The position numbers were made by a program, and so were the translations under genes. A stretch of 64,000 nucleotides of DNA from JACVRN01 sp036403815 (GTDB taxonomy: Bacteria > Acidobacteriota > Blastocatellia > Pyrinomonadales > Pyrinomonadaceae). Positions 56,715 to 64,000 of this stretch are shown here, in pieces (the first letter of the stretch is position 1; each line of letters starts with the position of its first letter). The stretch covers positions 140,842 to 204,841 of the forward strand of contig DASWQH010000008.1 of the NCBI GenBank assembly GCA_036403815.1. Reading direction: 5' to 3'. Below the pieces are notes generated by a model, which saw nothing but the letters and a program-made list of their open reading frames with translations, was not told the DNA's origin and did no database searches.

Positions 56715-57743
56715 ATGAATGTCTCAAAAGACTTCAGTGAATATAGAGGCCGTTCTGTGCTGATAACGGGTGGCCTGGGGTTCATCGGCAGCAATTTGGC
56801 GCGCAAACTCGTAGAGTTAAGCGATGTCGAAGTGATTATTCTGGACGCGCTGCTCCCAGACCAGGGCGGAAACCCATTCAACATCGAAGGCATCAGGGAC
56901 AAAGTAAAGGTCTATACCGCCAGCATGTGTGATGACTGGGTAGTCAATCATCTGGTTCAGGGCGTTGACTACATCTTCAACCTTGCGGGCAGCGTTAGCC
57001 ACCTTAATTCTATACGCGAGCCGCAAAGAGACCTGGAACTCAACTGTAGCGCCCAGTTGGTGCTCCTCGAAGCCTGCCGCAGCTTCAATCCACATGTGAA
57101 GATCGTGTTCACCAGCACGCGGCAAGTCTACGGTAAGCCGGTTTACCTGCCTTTCGACGAACAACACCGTATAGCGCCTCTGGATATAAACGGCATCAAC
57201 AAATACGCTGCGGAAAACTATCACCTGCTTTACCAACGCCTTTACGGAACGCGTTGCGTATGCCTGCGGCTGACAAATACCTACGGGCCACGGCAACTCC
57301 TCAACCACGACCGCCAGGGCTTCATCCCGTGGTTTATACGTAAGGCAGTTGACGGGGACGTGATCGAACTGTTCGGGGATGGCAGGCAAAAGCGCGACAT
57401 GAATTATGTTGACGATGTAGTGGAGGCTTTACTGTTGGCGGGTGCGAGCGAAGCGTGCGAAGGGGATATCTTCAACCTTGGAGGAGATACGCCGGTCACG
57501 CTGCGCGATTTAGCGCAGGAACTCATCTCCATCACCGGACGCGGCTCTGTTCAATCTGTCCCCTTCACGCCTGAGCGCCAGTTAGTTGACATAGGCAACG
57601 CATATTCGAGCTACCGCAAGATAGAGTCCGTGCTCGGCTGGCGACCTCGCACACGCCTGCGCGAGAGCTTAGCCCTTACAATCGAGTTCTACCAAAAGCA
57701 CCGTGACCATTACTGGAATCCAAATGTATGTTCCGTTTCTTGA
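56715..57743 (+). CDS. NAD-dependent nucleotide-sugar epimerase/dehydratase family protein
   Basis: The extended short-chain dehydrogenase has SVLITGGLGFIGSNLARKL, NLAGSVSHLNS, VFTSTRQVYG, LRLTNTYGPRQLL and FGDGRQKRDMNYVDDVVEALL. The active-site pair normally YxxxK reads N-G-I-N-K (Asn159, Lys163), so the catalytic Tyr seems to be missing, unless alternate residues serve. The gene lies between the GT2 and the DegT-type aminotransferase, so the substrate is probably a nucleotide sugar. Its last bases overlap the next gene. Confidence 0.85.
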   Translation: MNVSKDFSEYRGRSVLITGGLGFIGSNLARKLVELSDVEVIILDALLPDQGGNPFNIEGIRDKVKVYTASMCDDWVVNHLVQGVDYIFNLAGSVSHLNSIREPQRDLELNCSAQLVLLEACRSFNPHVKIVFTSTRQVYGKPVYLPFDEQHRIAPLDINGINKYAAENYHLLYQRLYGTRCVCLRLTNTYGPRQLLNHDRQGFIPWFIRKAVDGDVIELFGDGRQKRDMNYVDDVVEALLLAGASEACEGDIFNLGGDTPVTLRDLAQELISITGRGSVQSVPFTPERQLVDIGNAYSSYRKIESVLGWRPRTRLRESLALTIEFYQKHRDHYWNPNVCSVS

Positions 57744-58830
57744 CCTGAAGCGACAATATGCGGAACTCGAAGCCGAAATCAACTCTGCACTGTCTAATGT
57801 TCTAGCCGGTGGCGAATACATCCTTGGGCGCGAAGTCGAAGCTTTCGAAGATGAGTGGGCACGCTTCTGCGGGGTATCCTCTGCCGCCGGAGTTGGCAGT
57901 GGCACGGACGCTCTAAAGCTTTCGCTCATCGCGTCCGGGGCAGTGCGTGCAGGTTTCCGCGACGAGGTTATTACATCTACACTCACAGCCGGTTATACAG
58001 CACTAGCCATTAAAGAGGCGGGCGGCATCCCGGTCTTCGCCGATATAGAGCCGCAAACCTGCACGCTCTCTCCAGAGTCCATAGAGAAAGCTATCACAAG
58101 GCAGACTCGCGCCATCGTTCCCGTACACATTTACGGCCAGATGGCCGACATGGTCTCCATTAACGAAGTCGCACAGCGTTACGGCCTTATCGTAATCGAA
58201 GATGCTGCACAGGCACACGGCGCACAAGTCGCAGGTAAGCGCGCAGGCGCGCACGGCCACGCCGCCGCCTTCAGCTTCTACCCGACCAAAAATCTGGGTG
58301 CTTACGGCGACAGCGGCGCTGTCACTTCGAGCGACGCGGAACTAATCGAGCGGGTTAAAGTTTTGCGTCAGGGAGGTCACGCAGAGGCTATGCGTATGCA
58401 GACTGTGGGCGACAATTCACGGCTCGACGAGATACAGGCGGCGGTGCTACGCGTTAAGCTCAGACATCTGGACAGGTGGAACGGTTTACGAAAGAACCTG
58501 GCTCAAGCGTACGCGCTGGAATTAAAAACGTGCGAAGGTGTTGAAACTCCAGTGATGCGTACACCTGATGCGCATGTATTCCACTTATACGTCGTGCGCC
58601 ATCCGAAGCGCGAACGGTTGATTGCACATCTGAAGGAGCAGGGCGTACAGGCAATGATACATTACCCTTACCTGCTGCATCAGCAGCCCCTTTTCAGGAG
58701 CAGCGAACAGGTCTCGCTACCCGTGGCCGAAAAGCTGTCCGGCCACATTCTTTCCCTCCCGCTCTATCCGCATCTCTCATCTGCGGAGCTTTCTGCGGTC
58801 ACGAATGCCATACGCAGTTTTAGGCTCTGA
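57724..58830 (+). CDS. DegT/DnrJ/EryC1 sugar aminotransferase
   Basis: The 368-residue PLP enzyme puts an amino group on a keto-sugar nucleotide. The segment VPFLDLKRQYAELEAEIN opens the family, GSGTDALKLSL binds the cofactor, IEDAAQAHGA is the conserved Asp region, and SFYPTKNLGAYGDSGAV contains the PLP Lys (about 189). The start ATG at 57724 overlaps the end of the epimerase gene; a GTG at 57703 is possible. With the epimerase it likely makes an amino sugar for the envelope. Confidence 0.92.
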   Translation: MYVPFLDLKRQYAELEAEINSALSNVLAGGEYILGREVEAFEDEWARFCGVSSAAGVGSGTDALKLSLIASGAVRAGFRDEVITSTLTAGYTALAIKEAGGIPVFADIEPQTCTLSPESIEKAITRQTRAIVPVHIYGQMADMVSINEVAQRYGLIVIEDAAQAHGAQVAGKRAGAHGHAAAFSFYPTKNLGAYGDSGAVTSSDAELIERVKVLRQGGHAEAMRMQTVGDNSRLDEIQAAVLRVKLRHLDRWNGLRKNLAQAYALELKTCEGVETPVMRTPDAHVFHLYVVRHPKRERLIAHLKEQGVQAMIHYPYLLHQQPLFRSSEQVSLPVAEKLSGHILSLPLYPHLSSAELSAVTNAIRSFRL

Positions 58831-58838
58831 AGATTATT

Positions 58839-59076
58839 AAGAAGCTGTTTGAAAAAGCAGTTTCCTCTTGAGTCCCGTAGGGACGATTAATAATAGCCCA
58901 GTGCTTTAGCACTGGGAATATGTTATGAAAAATGAAGTTGAGTCCCGTAGGGACGACTGAACATTTGCTTTCAGTCGTCCCTACGGGACTCAATTCTTTT
59001 TGTCTCTTCTATTCCCAGTCATAAATGGCTGGGCTATTATTAATCGTCCCTACGGGACTTTTCTAACAGCTTCTAA
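58839..59076. repeat. Non-autonomous GTCCCGTAGGGAC element (copy E)
   Basis: The terminal repeats AAGAAGCTGTTTGA and CTAACAGCTTCTAA frame the full set: GTCCCGTAGGGACGATTAAT, AATAGCCCAGTGC...GCACTGGGAAT, a central AGTCCCGTAGGGACGACTGA with its complement and loop ACATTTGC, CCCAGTCATAAATGGCTGGG and GTCCCTACGGGAC. It is the most complete copy. The stop of the methyltransferase gene lies in its right end. Confidence 0.9.
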
Positions 59077-59837
59077 GATTTTTTAGCCAGACAAATAATG
59101 GAAAGACCCACGGGTAAATTAATCTTTGTACGTTTGATTAAATTTGCTTCTCCCCTAAGCAATCCCAGGAACGCACTATTTAACCATCCTAGACCTGGCG
59201 GGAGAGGTTTTACGTCCGACCCTCTATCAGCTAAGCCTATGCGCTTCAGTAGCAGCCGCCTTATGGCAGCGATAGGTAAGAGAATGCTGTTGGCGTAAGA
59301 TGCGCGTAAGATGGTAAAACCCGCTCGCTCCAGCTTTCCGGTGAGTTCATGAATAGAGTAACGGTGCTGTGTGCCCAGGGCTTCATCGTGGCTGCTCTTC
59401 ATCCATTCATAAGCAGCCGCACGCACGAAGGCCGTGCCGCCGGGACGAAGCACGCGGTGCATCTCGCGCATCGCACGCTCGTCCGCTGCCTTACACGGCA
59501 ACTGTACCAGAACGTCAAAGCTCGTGATGAGATCAAAGGTTGAGTCCGCGAATGGAAGGTCTGTCACCGAAGCCTGAAGCAGGCGCTCGTGCTTTCGCTC
59601 TCGACAGAACTTCAGCGCGTCGGAAACAAGATCAATCCCAACAACCCTTCCCGCTCCGGCGTAGCGTGTGAGCCAGGAAATCATTCCACCCGTGCCGCAT
59701 CCGGCATCGAGTATGAGCCTCTCGCGTGTCTGCGTGTACGCAGAATCAAGCATGGCTGCTGTAATCTCACGCATCCCCGCGAACCACCAGAAATCCTGCT
59801 CCAGCGTGTATAAGTCTTGGTAGTCTTCTGCCTGCAT
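59073..59837 (-). CDS. SAM-dependent methyltransferase (class I)
   Basis: The 254-residue protein has LILDAGCGTGGMISWLTRY (motif I), VVGIDLVSDALKFCRER, ASVTDLPFADSTFDLITSFDVL and MHRVLRPGGTAFVRAAAY, as in class I methyltransferases related to Methyltransf_11. A C-terminal helical segment follows. The substrate is unknown; it may methylate a glycan, lipid or quinone. The stop codon lies in the terminal repeat of element E. Confidence 0.85.
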   Translation of the reverse strand: MQAEDYQDLYTLEQDFWWFAGMREITAAMLDSAYTQTRERLILDAGCGTGGMISWLTRYAGAGRVVGIDLVSDALKFCRERKHERLLQASVTDLPFADSTFDLITSFDVLVQLPCKAADERAMREMHRVLRPGGTAFVRAAAYEWMKSSHDEALGTQHRYSIHELTGKLERAGFTILRASYANSILLPIAAIRRLLLKRIGLADRGSDVKPLPPGLGWLNSAFLGLLRGEANLIKRTKINLPVGLSIICLAKKS

Positions 59838-59898
59838 CTGTTTTCAGTCTAGTATGAACCAATTAACGACGTAAGATAGTATAACTACATTAGCGTGT

Positions 59899-59928
59899 TT
59901 GACACCCAACGAGTTGACACTTTATACT
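59899..59928 (+). promoter_or_regulatory. Strong promoter of tRNA-Phe
   Basis: TTGACA (59899) and TATACT (59923) are 18 bases apart. A second TTGACA lies between them. The predicted start is about 30 bases before the tRNA. Confidence 0.75.
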
Positions 59929-59967
59929 GCCCTCTTTTCCGCCTGAAACGAACGTGTGAACATCCAC

Positions 59968-60040
59968 GGCCAGGTAGCTCAGTTGGTAGAGCGCGGCCCT
60001 GAAAAGGCCGGCGTCGGCGGTTCGATTCCGTCCCTGGCCA
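59968..60040 (+). tRNA. tRNA-Phe (GAA anticodon)
   Basis: Acceptor arms GGCCAGG and CCTGGCC pair perfectly and A is the discriminator. D-stem GCTC/GAGC, anticodon stem CGGCC/GGCCG with loop CTGAAAA (anticodon GAA), variable loop GCGTC, T-stem GGCGG/CCGTC (one G-T) with TTCGATT. Length is 73. No CCA is encoded (A is followed by CTT). Confidence 0.96.
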
Positions 60041-60046
60041 CTTCTT

Positions 60047-60129
60047 CAAGGCAAAATTAAAAAGGTAAAATGCAAAAAAAGAGAAGCGATTCTTTCCTTT
60101 TGCATTTTACCTTTTTAATTTTGCCTTCT
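60047..60129. repeat. Heptad-repeat hairpin H16 (after tRNA-Phe)
   Basis: Left arm GGCAAAATTAAAAAGGTAAA and right arm TTTACCTTTTTAATTTTGCC are perfectly complementary around AAGAGAAGCGATTCTTTCC. It separates tRNA-Phe from the convergent cREC-type gene and could serve as terminator. Confidence 0.9.
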
Positions 60130-60582
60130 TTAGCGTTGCCAGTAGTGCTTGATTTTGTGTGCGAGCAGGGGGAAGGGGACGTATTCGGCCTGGCGTCCGA
60201 CGCGGCGTAATTCTTCAACCATACGCATGGCTCCGTCTGCGTTGCGTGTGTGAACCACGATGGTCGAGGCGCGCTGCCGGTCTGGACGCGCGGCGAGCCA
60301 GAGCGCCACGGCGTAGCCGGTTTTTTCGTCATCCGTTGACTCTGCGTGATAGTGTTCGGGCAGCAGGTCGTGATCAAGAAAGATTGCGTCGTAAAGATTG
60401 GCGTTTAGAAGCTCAAGAGCGCCTTCGACCGTTTCGGCTATGTCCAGGTGGTCGCCCTTGAAGCGTTTGGTGAACCAGGCATGACGACGCGTGTCGTCAT
60501 CCAACAGGAAGACGCGAATCGGGGTGCGAGAGGCTGCCCGTTCTATGCCGAGCTTTCTCAGCATTCCGCTCCAGATACTCAT
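60130..60582 (-). CDS. cREC-type (cyclic-phosphate processing receiver) domain protein
   Basis: The 150-residue protein has a receiver-like fold with RVFLLDDDTRRHAWFTKRF, LYDAIFLDHDLL (LDHDL, two acidic residues and a His) and STIVVHTRNADGAMRMVEEL (H-x-R-N). That combination is the signature of the cREC family, which is predicted to process cyclic phosphates, often in defence or RNA-repair contexts. It lies convergent to tRNA-Phe with H16 between them. Whether the tRNA is a partner is unknown. The start ATG is at 60582. Confidence 0.8.
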   Translation of the reverse strand: MSIWSGMLRKLGIERAASRTPIRVFLLDDDTRRHAWFTKRFKGDHLDIAETVEGALELLNANLYDAIFLDHDLLPEHYHAESTDDEKTGYAVALWLAARPDRQRASTIVVHTRNADGAMRMVEELRRVGRQAEYVPFPLLAHKIKHYWQR

Positions 60583-60799
60583 CTATTTATGGATTAACCT
60601 CGCGCGGTGAGATGGCGGTCATGGCGTTCGGAAAAGCTTTTGTAGTAGGACTCGCATGTGAAGTCTGACTATATCACAAACGGGCGCGCGCATGTCCAGA
60701 TGAGTTATCATCCGGGTTTGCTTTCCGGAACTCTTGCCGGGGATGTTACAGACGCGAGCGCTCAACTGATGCCGGGTCTACTTTTTTTGAATAGAGAAG
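60583..60799. other. Intergenic region upstream of the two-domain oxidoreductase
   Basis: The divergent promoters of the cREC gene and the oxidoreductase must lie here. A GACTATATCAC stretch could contain a -10 box, but I see no clear -35. Confidence 0.3.
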
Positions 60800-62956
60800 A
60801 TGAAGCAGATATTGCAGAACAATAAGACAGGGCGACTGGAAGTCGCGGACGTGCCTCCGCCTGTTGTTCAGAGAGGGCGAGTGCTTGTACGCACGGCGCG
60901 CTCTTTAATCAGCGCGGGCACGGAACGCATGACCGTGGATCAGGGCAAGAAGAGTTTATTGGAGAGAGCGCGCGAGAACCCGTCGCTGGTCAAGCAGGTT
61001 GTTCAAAGAGCGAAGGACGAAGGGTTAATCAATACCTTCAATGCGATTCGCTCCAAGCTTGGGTCTTTCACGGCTCTGGGCTATAGCGCGAGCGGGATTG
61101 TTATCTCCGTCGGCGAGGATGTGACGGAGTTTCGCGCGGGCGACCGCGTTGCGTGTGCAGGCGTAGGCTACGCTTCGCACGCCGAAGTGCTGTCCGTGCC
61201 GAAAAATCTATGCATGCGTTTGCCGGAAGGCGTCAACTTCGACGCGGGCGCTTTCGGAACCCTGGGCGCAATCGCTTTGCAGGGCGTGCGGCTGGCGGAG
61301 CCTACGCTGGGCGAATCCGTAGTCGTCATAGGCTTAGGGCTTCTGGGTCAACTCACCGTGCAGCTTTTGAAAGCGAACGGCTGTAGAGTCTTCGGCATCG
61401 ATCTTGACCCGGAGAAGCTAGAACTGGCGCGTTCCTTGGGCGCGGACGCCACTGCTCTGAGCGATTCGGATGCAAAGCGTGCCGTGATGGACTGGTCTCG
61501 CGGGCGCGGCGCGGATGCGGTGCTGATTACGGCTGCCACCTCTTCAAATCAACCCGTAGAGTTGGCTGGCGAAGTCTCGCGCCTGAAGGGGCGCGTCGTC
61601 GCGGTCGGCATGGTTGGCTTGGACATCCCTCGCAACCTCTTCTTCGCGCGCGAGCTTTCACTTCAGATTTCCATGTCGTATGGGCCGGGTCGCTATGATG
61701 CGGAATATGAAGAGCGCGGCCACGACTATCCCTTCGCTTACGTGCGTTGGACTGAAGGGCGAAACATAGAAGCTTTTCTTGACCTTATCTCGACCGGGCG
61801 CGTCAACGTTGAGCGCCTCATCACGCATCGCTTCCGGGTCGAAGACGGCGAGCGCGCTTACCAGTTAATCTCCGGCTCCACGCGTGAGCCTTATCTTGGA
61901 GTTCTGCTTGAATACGACACGGAGCGCGAGGTCGAGCGAAGAATTGAGATAGCGCCAAAGCAGAAGAGCGGCGCGTCAACGGCTGGAAGCGTTCGCGTAG
62001 GCATGATTGGTGCGGGCGGCTATGCGCAGGGGATGCTCCTACCTAATTTCAAAGCGGAAGGCGTGGAATTTGAAGCGATAGCCACGGCTACTGGGCTGAC
62101 GGCGCGCAGCATAGGCGAGAAGTACGGGTTTAGTCATGCAGTCGCAGGCGCAGATGAGATTATAGAGGACGAGCATGTTAATCTGGTCGTCATCGCAACG
62201 CGTCATGCTTCACACGCAGAGCTGGCAACGCGTGCGCTGAATAACGGCAAGCATGTTTTCGTCGAAAAGCCTCTGGCGATGAAGACGGAAGAGCTTGACG
62301 CTGTGATTGAAGCCGCGCGCGGGTCTGTAGGGCAGTTGATGGTCGGCTACAATCGACGCTTTTCGCCGCACGCACGCGCAGCGCTTGAGTTCTTCAAGGG
62401 AAGACAAAGCCCGCTCTCAATCAGTTACCGCATCAACTCCGGGCGCATCCCGCGCTCGCACTGGGTGCAAGACCCTGAAGTGGGCGGAGGCCGCATCATT
62501 GGCGAAGTCTGCCACTTCATAGACTTCATGCATTTTCTGACGGGCGCGCTCACCACGCGCGTCTATGCGGAAGCCATCAAGAGCAGCAGCGCCGAAGTTG
62601 TGGACGAAGATTCGGTCTTTATCACCCTACGCCTTTCGGACGGCTCGAATGGTTCCATAGCCTACATAGCCGAAGGCGATAAGGGTTTGCCGAAAGAGCG
62701 CGTAGAGATTTTCGGCGAAGGCAAGAGCTTTGTCCTCGATGATTTTCGCACGGCAACGCTCTATCGTAACGGGCGCGAAGAGGTTATGAAGCTGCGCGGC
62801 CAGGATAAAGGCCAACGCGAAGAGGTGGCTAAAGTCTGCGCTGTGGTGCGTGAAGGACTAAGCGCTCCCATTGCTTTAGATGATCTGGCGACAACTACGC
62901 GCGCCACTTTTCGCATACTGGAATCACTTCGCACAGGCTTGCCGGTAGAGGTCTGA
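60800..62956 (+). CDS. Two-domain oxidoreductase: zinc-type alcohol dehydrogenase plus Gfo/Idh/MocA
   Basis: Residues about 1-375 form an MDR alcohol dehydrogenase: GYSASGIVISVGEDVTEFRAGDRVACAG, then VVIGLGLLGQLTVQLLKANG for NAD(P). Residues about 400-718 form a Gfo/Idh/MocA module: VRVGMIGAGGYAQGMLLPNF, HVFVEKPLAMKTEELD, HWVQDPEVGGGRIIGEVCHFIDFM. Both halves look intact. Such two-domain proteins occur in polysaccharide clusters; here it lies near the sugar-nucleotide genes. The substrate is likely a nucleotide or polyol sugar. A strong terminator follows. Confidence 0.88.
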   Translation: MKQILQNNKTGRLEVADVPPPVVQRGRVLVRTARSLISAGTERMTVDQGKKSLLERARENPSLVKQVVQRAKDEGLINTFNAIRSKLGSFTALGYSASGIVISVGEDVTEFRAGDRVACAGVGYASHAEVLSVPKNLCMRLPEGVNFDAGAFGTLGAIALQGVRLAEPTLGESVVVIGLGLLGQLTVQLLKANGCRVFGIDLDPEKLELARSLGADATALSDSDAKRAVMDWSRGRGADAVLITAATSSNQPVELAGEVSRLKGRVVAVGMVGLDIPRNLFFARELSLQISMSYGPGRYDAEYEERGHDYPFAYVRWTEGRNIEAFLDLISTGRVNVERLITHRFRVEDGERAYQLISGSTREPYLGVLLEYDTEREVERRIEIAPKQKSGASTAGSVRVGMIGAGGYAQGMLLPNFKAEGVEFEAIATATGLTARSIGEKYGFSHAVAGADEIIEDEHVNLVVIATRHASHAELATRALNNGKHVFVEKPLAMKTEELDAVIEAARGSVGQLMVGYNRRFSPHARAALEFFKGRQSPLSISYRINSGRIPRSHWVQDPEVGGGRIIGEVCHFIDFMHFLTGALTTRVYAEAIKSSSAEVVDEDSVFITLRLSDGSNGSIAYIAEGDKGLPKERVEIFGEGKSFVLDDFRTATLYRNGREEVMKLRGQDKGQREEVAKVCAVVREGLSAPIALDDLATTTRATFRILESLRTGLPVEV

Positions 62957-62988
62957 AAGTTTTCCACATGTGGAAAACTTTTTCTTTC
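62956..62988 (+). terminator. Rho-independent terminator after the two-domain oxidoreductase
   Basis: Eleven-base arms AAAGTTTTCCA and TGGAAAACTTT close a CATG loop and are followed by TTCTTTC. The central TTTTCCACATGTGGAAAA also reads as two opposed DnaA-box-like TTTTCCACA nonamers. Confidence 0.75.
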
Positions 62989-63158
62989 AAATCATTTCAC
63001 GTAACACTCTTGCAATCTCATCTTTGGATGCTATAATCCGCTCGCTTCTAATCCGCTCTTGAGATGAGAAGCGAGTATCCGTTTTCAAAAGGCCGCCCGG
63101 CGCCTGAGTCACACCCCTAAGGCGTTTTCAAGTTAACAGGGATTCAGAATCTTCTTTG

Positions 63159-63959
63159 ATGTCGTCGGACAACGCTAAAATCCGCTCGCTCTTTCCCGTG
63201 CATGACGATGCGGCGGAGGAAGAAGCGTCTGCGATGGATGAAAACGTCTCATCCGCAGAGCCTTCCACCTGCCAGTACTGCTTCGGCACGGGCATGGAGA
63301 TAGTCGCGGGCAAGGGTGCGCGCCGTTGTCGCTGTCGAACACAGCAGACACAGTCTAGGCTTCTGGAAGCCGCGCGCATCCCGCGTCGTTACGACGAGTG
63401 CTCGCTTCAGAACTACTATCCGTCTAAGGGGAACGGCACGCAGCTTCGCGCTTTTCAATACGCTTGGCGACTGGCGCGCGAATATCCTGCGGCTGATCGC
63501 GGGCTGGTCTTCATGGGGCCGGTCGGCGTCGGCAAGACGCACCTCTCCGTAGCAATCCTTCGCGCGCTGATGGAGAAGGGCGTCGGCTGTCTCTTCTATG
63601 AATTCGGCTCGCTCCTGAAAGAGATACAGAACTCCTACAATCCAATCTCGCAGACTTCTGAATTAAAGGTGCTCGCGCCGGTGTTTGAAGCGGAAGTATT
63701 AGTTTTGGATGAGCTGGGAGCGTCGAAGCCTACGGACTGGGTCAGAGATACGATGATGCAGATCATCAACACACGCTATAACGACCGCAAGCTGACCATC
63801 TTCACTACCAATTATCTTGACGGGCGGCGTGCCGAAAGAGATGAGACTTTAGAGGATAGAATCGGCGTGCGCCTTCGCTCCAGACTCTACGAGATGTGCA
63901 AGACCATACACATCGAGGGCGAGGATTACCGCAAGAAATTCGACACCCAGCAGCTATAA
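63159..63959 (+). CDS. DnaC/IstB-like AAA+ ATPase (helicase loader type)
   Basis: The 266-residue protein has an N-terminal zinc motif CQYC...CRC (Cys38, 41, 57, 59). The AAA+ region contains Walker A FMGPVGVGKTHLSVAIL, Walker B AEVLVLDELGASKPTDW and sensor TIFTTNYLDG with RLRSRLYEMC, as in DnaC and primosomal DnaI-like loaders. It probably places the replicative helicase on DNA. No transposase is next to it, so a chromosomal loader is likelier than an IstB. ATG 63159 is chosen over the TTG at 63156. Confidence 0.88.
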   Translation: MSSDNAKIRSLFPVHDDAAEEEASAMDENVSSAEPSTCQYCFGTGMEIVAGKGARRCRCRTQQTQSRLLEAARIPRRYDECSLQNYYPSKGNGTQLRAFQYAWRLAREYPAADRGLVFMGPVGVGKTHLSVAILRALMEKGVGCLFYEFGSLLKEIQNSYNPISQTSELKVLAPVFEAEVLVLDELGASKPTDWVRDTMMQIINTRYNDRKLTIFTTNYLDGRRAERDETLEDRIGVRLRSRLYEMCKTIHIEGEDYRKKFDTQQL

Positions 63960-63961
63960 AA

Positions 63962-64000
63962 GCAGGTGACGGGTGTCGGGTGTCAGGTGACGGTAAAAGA
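63962..64000. repeat. Start of a heptad-repeat hairpin (H17), cut by the window end
   Basis: GGTGACGGGTGTCGGGTGTC heptamers followed by AGGTGACGGTAAAAGA match the left arm and loop start of H6. Confidence 0.7.

Noticed and set aside
62956..62988. Replication origin
   Set aside because: Only two overlapping opposed boxes are present, which equally form a terminator stem. There is no AT-rich region and no dnaA, dnaN or gyr gene nearby.

Overview
The window is a contiguous piece of bacterial chromosome with about 63 protein genes, one tRNA and no rRNA, phage or plasmid genes. G+C is fairly high (roughly 57-58% by eye). The gene content (Hfq next to MiaA, RseP, MEP-pathway isoprenoid genes, SpoIID- and SpoIVB-like proteins in a non-sporulating context, DUF2752, many exported lipoproteins) fits a diderm bacterium. 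The style of the intergenic DNA and the gene mix suggest Acidobacteriota, possibly class Blastocatellia; that placement is inference, not a measured result.

Layout. 1-4.3 kb: end of an unknown protein, an outer-membrane-like beta-barrel, two VTT/YqaA membrane proteins, a DnaQ-like exonuclease and a SnoaL-fold protein. 4.4-12.7 kb: pyrE, truA, then an envelope and isoprenoid block, uppS, a Uma2-like nuclease, cdsA, a Coa1-like protein, dxr, rseP and ispG. 12.7-18.5 kb (minus strand): two membrane proteins, a response regulator with an anti-sigma-type ATPase domain, holB, tmk, hfq and miaA. 18.5-24.2 kb: a REP-associated tyrosine transposase inside its own palindromic element, a large SpoIID/LytB protein, a serine hydrolase and a Gfo/Idh oxidoreductase. 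24.4-33 kb: an ArnT-like glycosyltransferase, a second trpF-like gene, a sulfur operon (cysteine synthase, JAMM peptidase, a three-module exported protein and a ubiquitin-like/E1/rhodanese fusion), a catalytically odd alpha/beta hydrolase and mobA. 33.4-39.7 kb: a permuted SpoIVB-like protease, rsmG, an exported PEP-synthase-like protein, a TPR lipoprotein and a dienoyl-CoA reductase. 39.9-49.9 kb: the whole tryptophan pathway in order E, G, D, C, F, B, A, with a cyclophilin, an ankyrin lipoprotein and a diguanylate cyclase between the trp genes. 50-54 kb: a small conserved protein, recA, an amidohydrolase and small membrane proteins. 54.3-63 kb: a glycan-building cluster (GT39, GT2, epimerase, DegT aminotransferase, methyltransferase, two-domain oxidoreductase), tRNA-Phe, a cREC-type protein and a DnaC-like ATPase.

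The most unusual part of the window is its repeat DNA. Four kinds of palindromic element occupy many of the gene junctions. (1) At least sixteen hairpins have arms made of seven-base tandem repeats. The heptamer differs from locus to locus, but within each locus the two arms are complementary, and several loops are related. These hairpins often run from the stop codon of one gene to within 3-13 T-rich bases of the next start codon, which then has no Shine-Dalgarno sequence. (2) There are five larger composite palindromes built around GTCCCGTAGGGAC, three with terminal inverted repeats AAGAAGCTGTT. One carries the tyrosine transposase gene in its central loop, so the others look like its non-autonomous derivatives. 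(3) Three near-perfect palindromes of about 75 bp begin with GGTCAGTACCGCC. (4) Two elements of about 140 bp begin with TGTAGGGGCAGGG, and one has inserted in frame into the signal peptide of the cyclophilin gene in the trp cluster.

Functionally, the sulfur operon looks like a protein-thiocarboxylate route to cysteine or other sulfur products. The ubiquitin-like carrier is fused to its activating enzyme, and the adjacent JAMM peptidase is the natural candidate to free the carrier or its adduct. A 7-1-7 palindrome of Fur-family shape sits directly upstream of the first gene.
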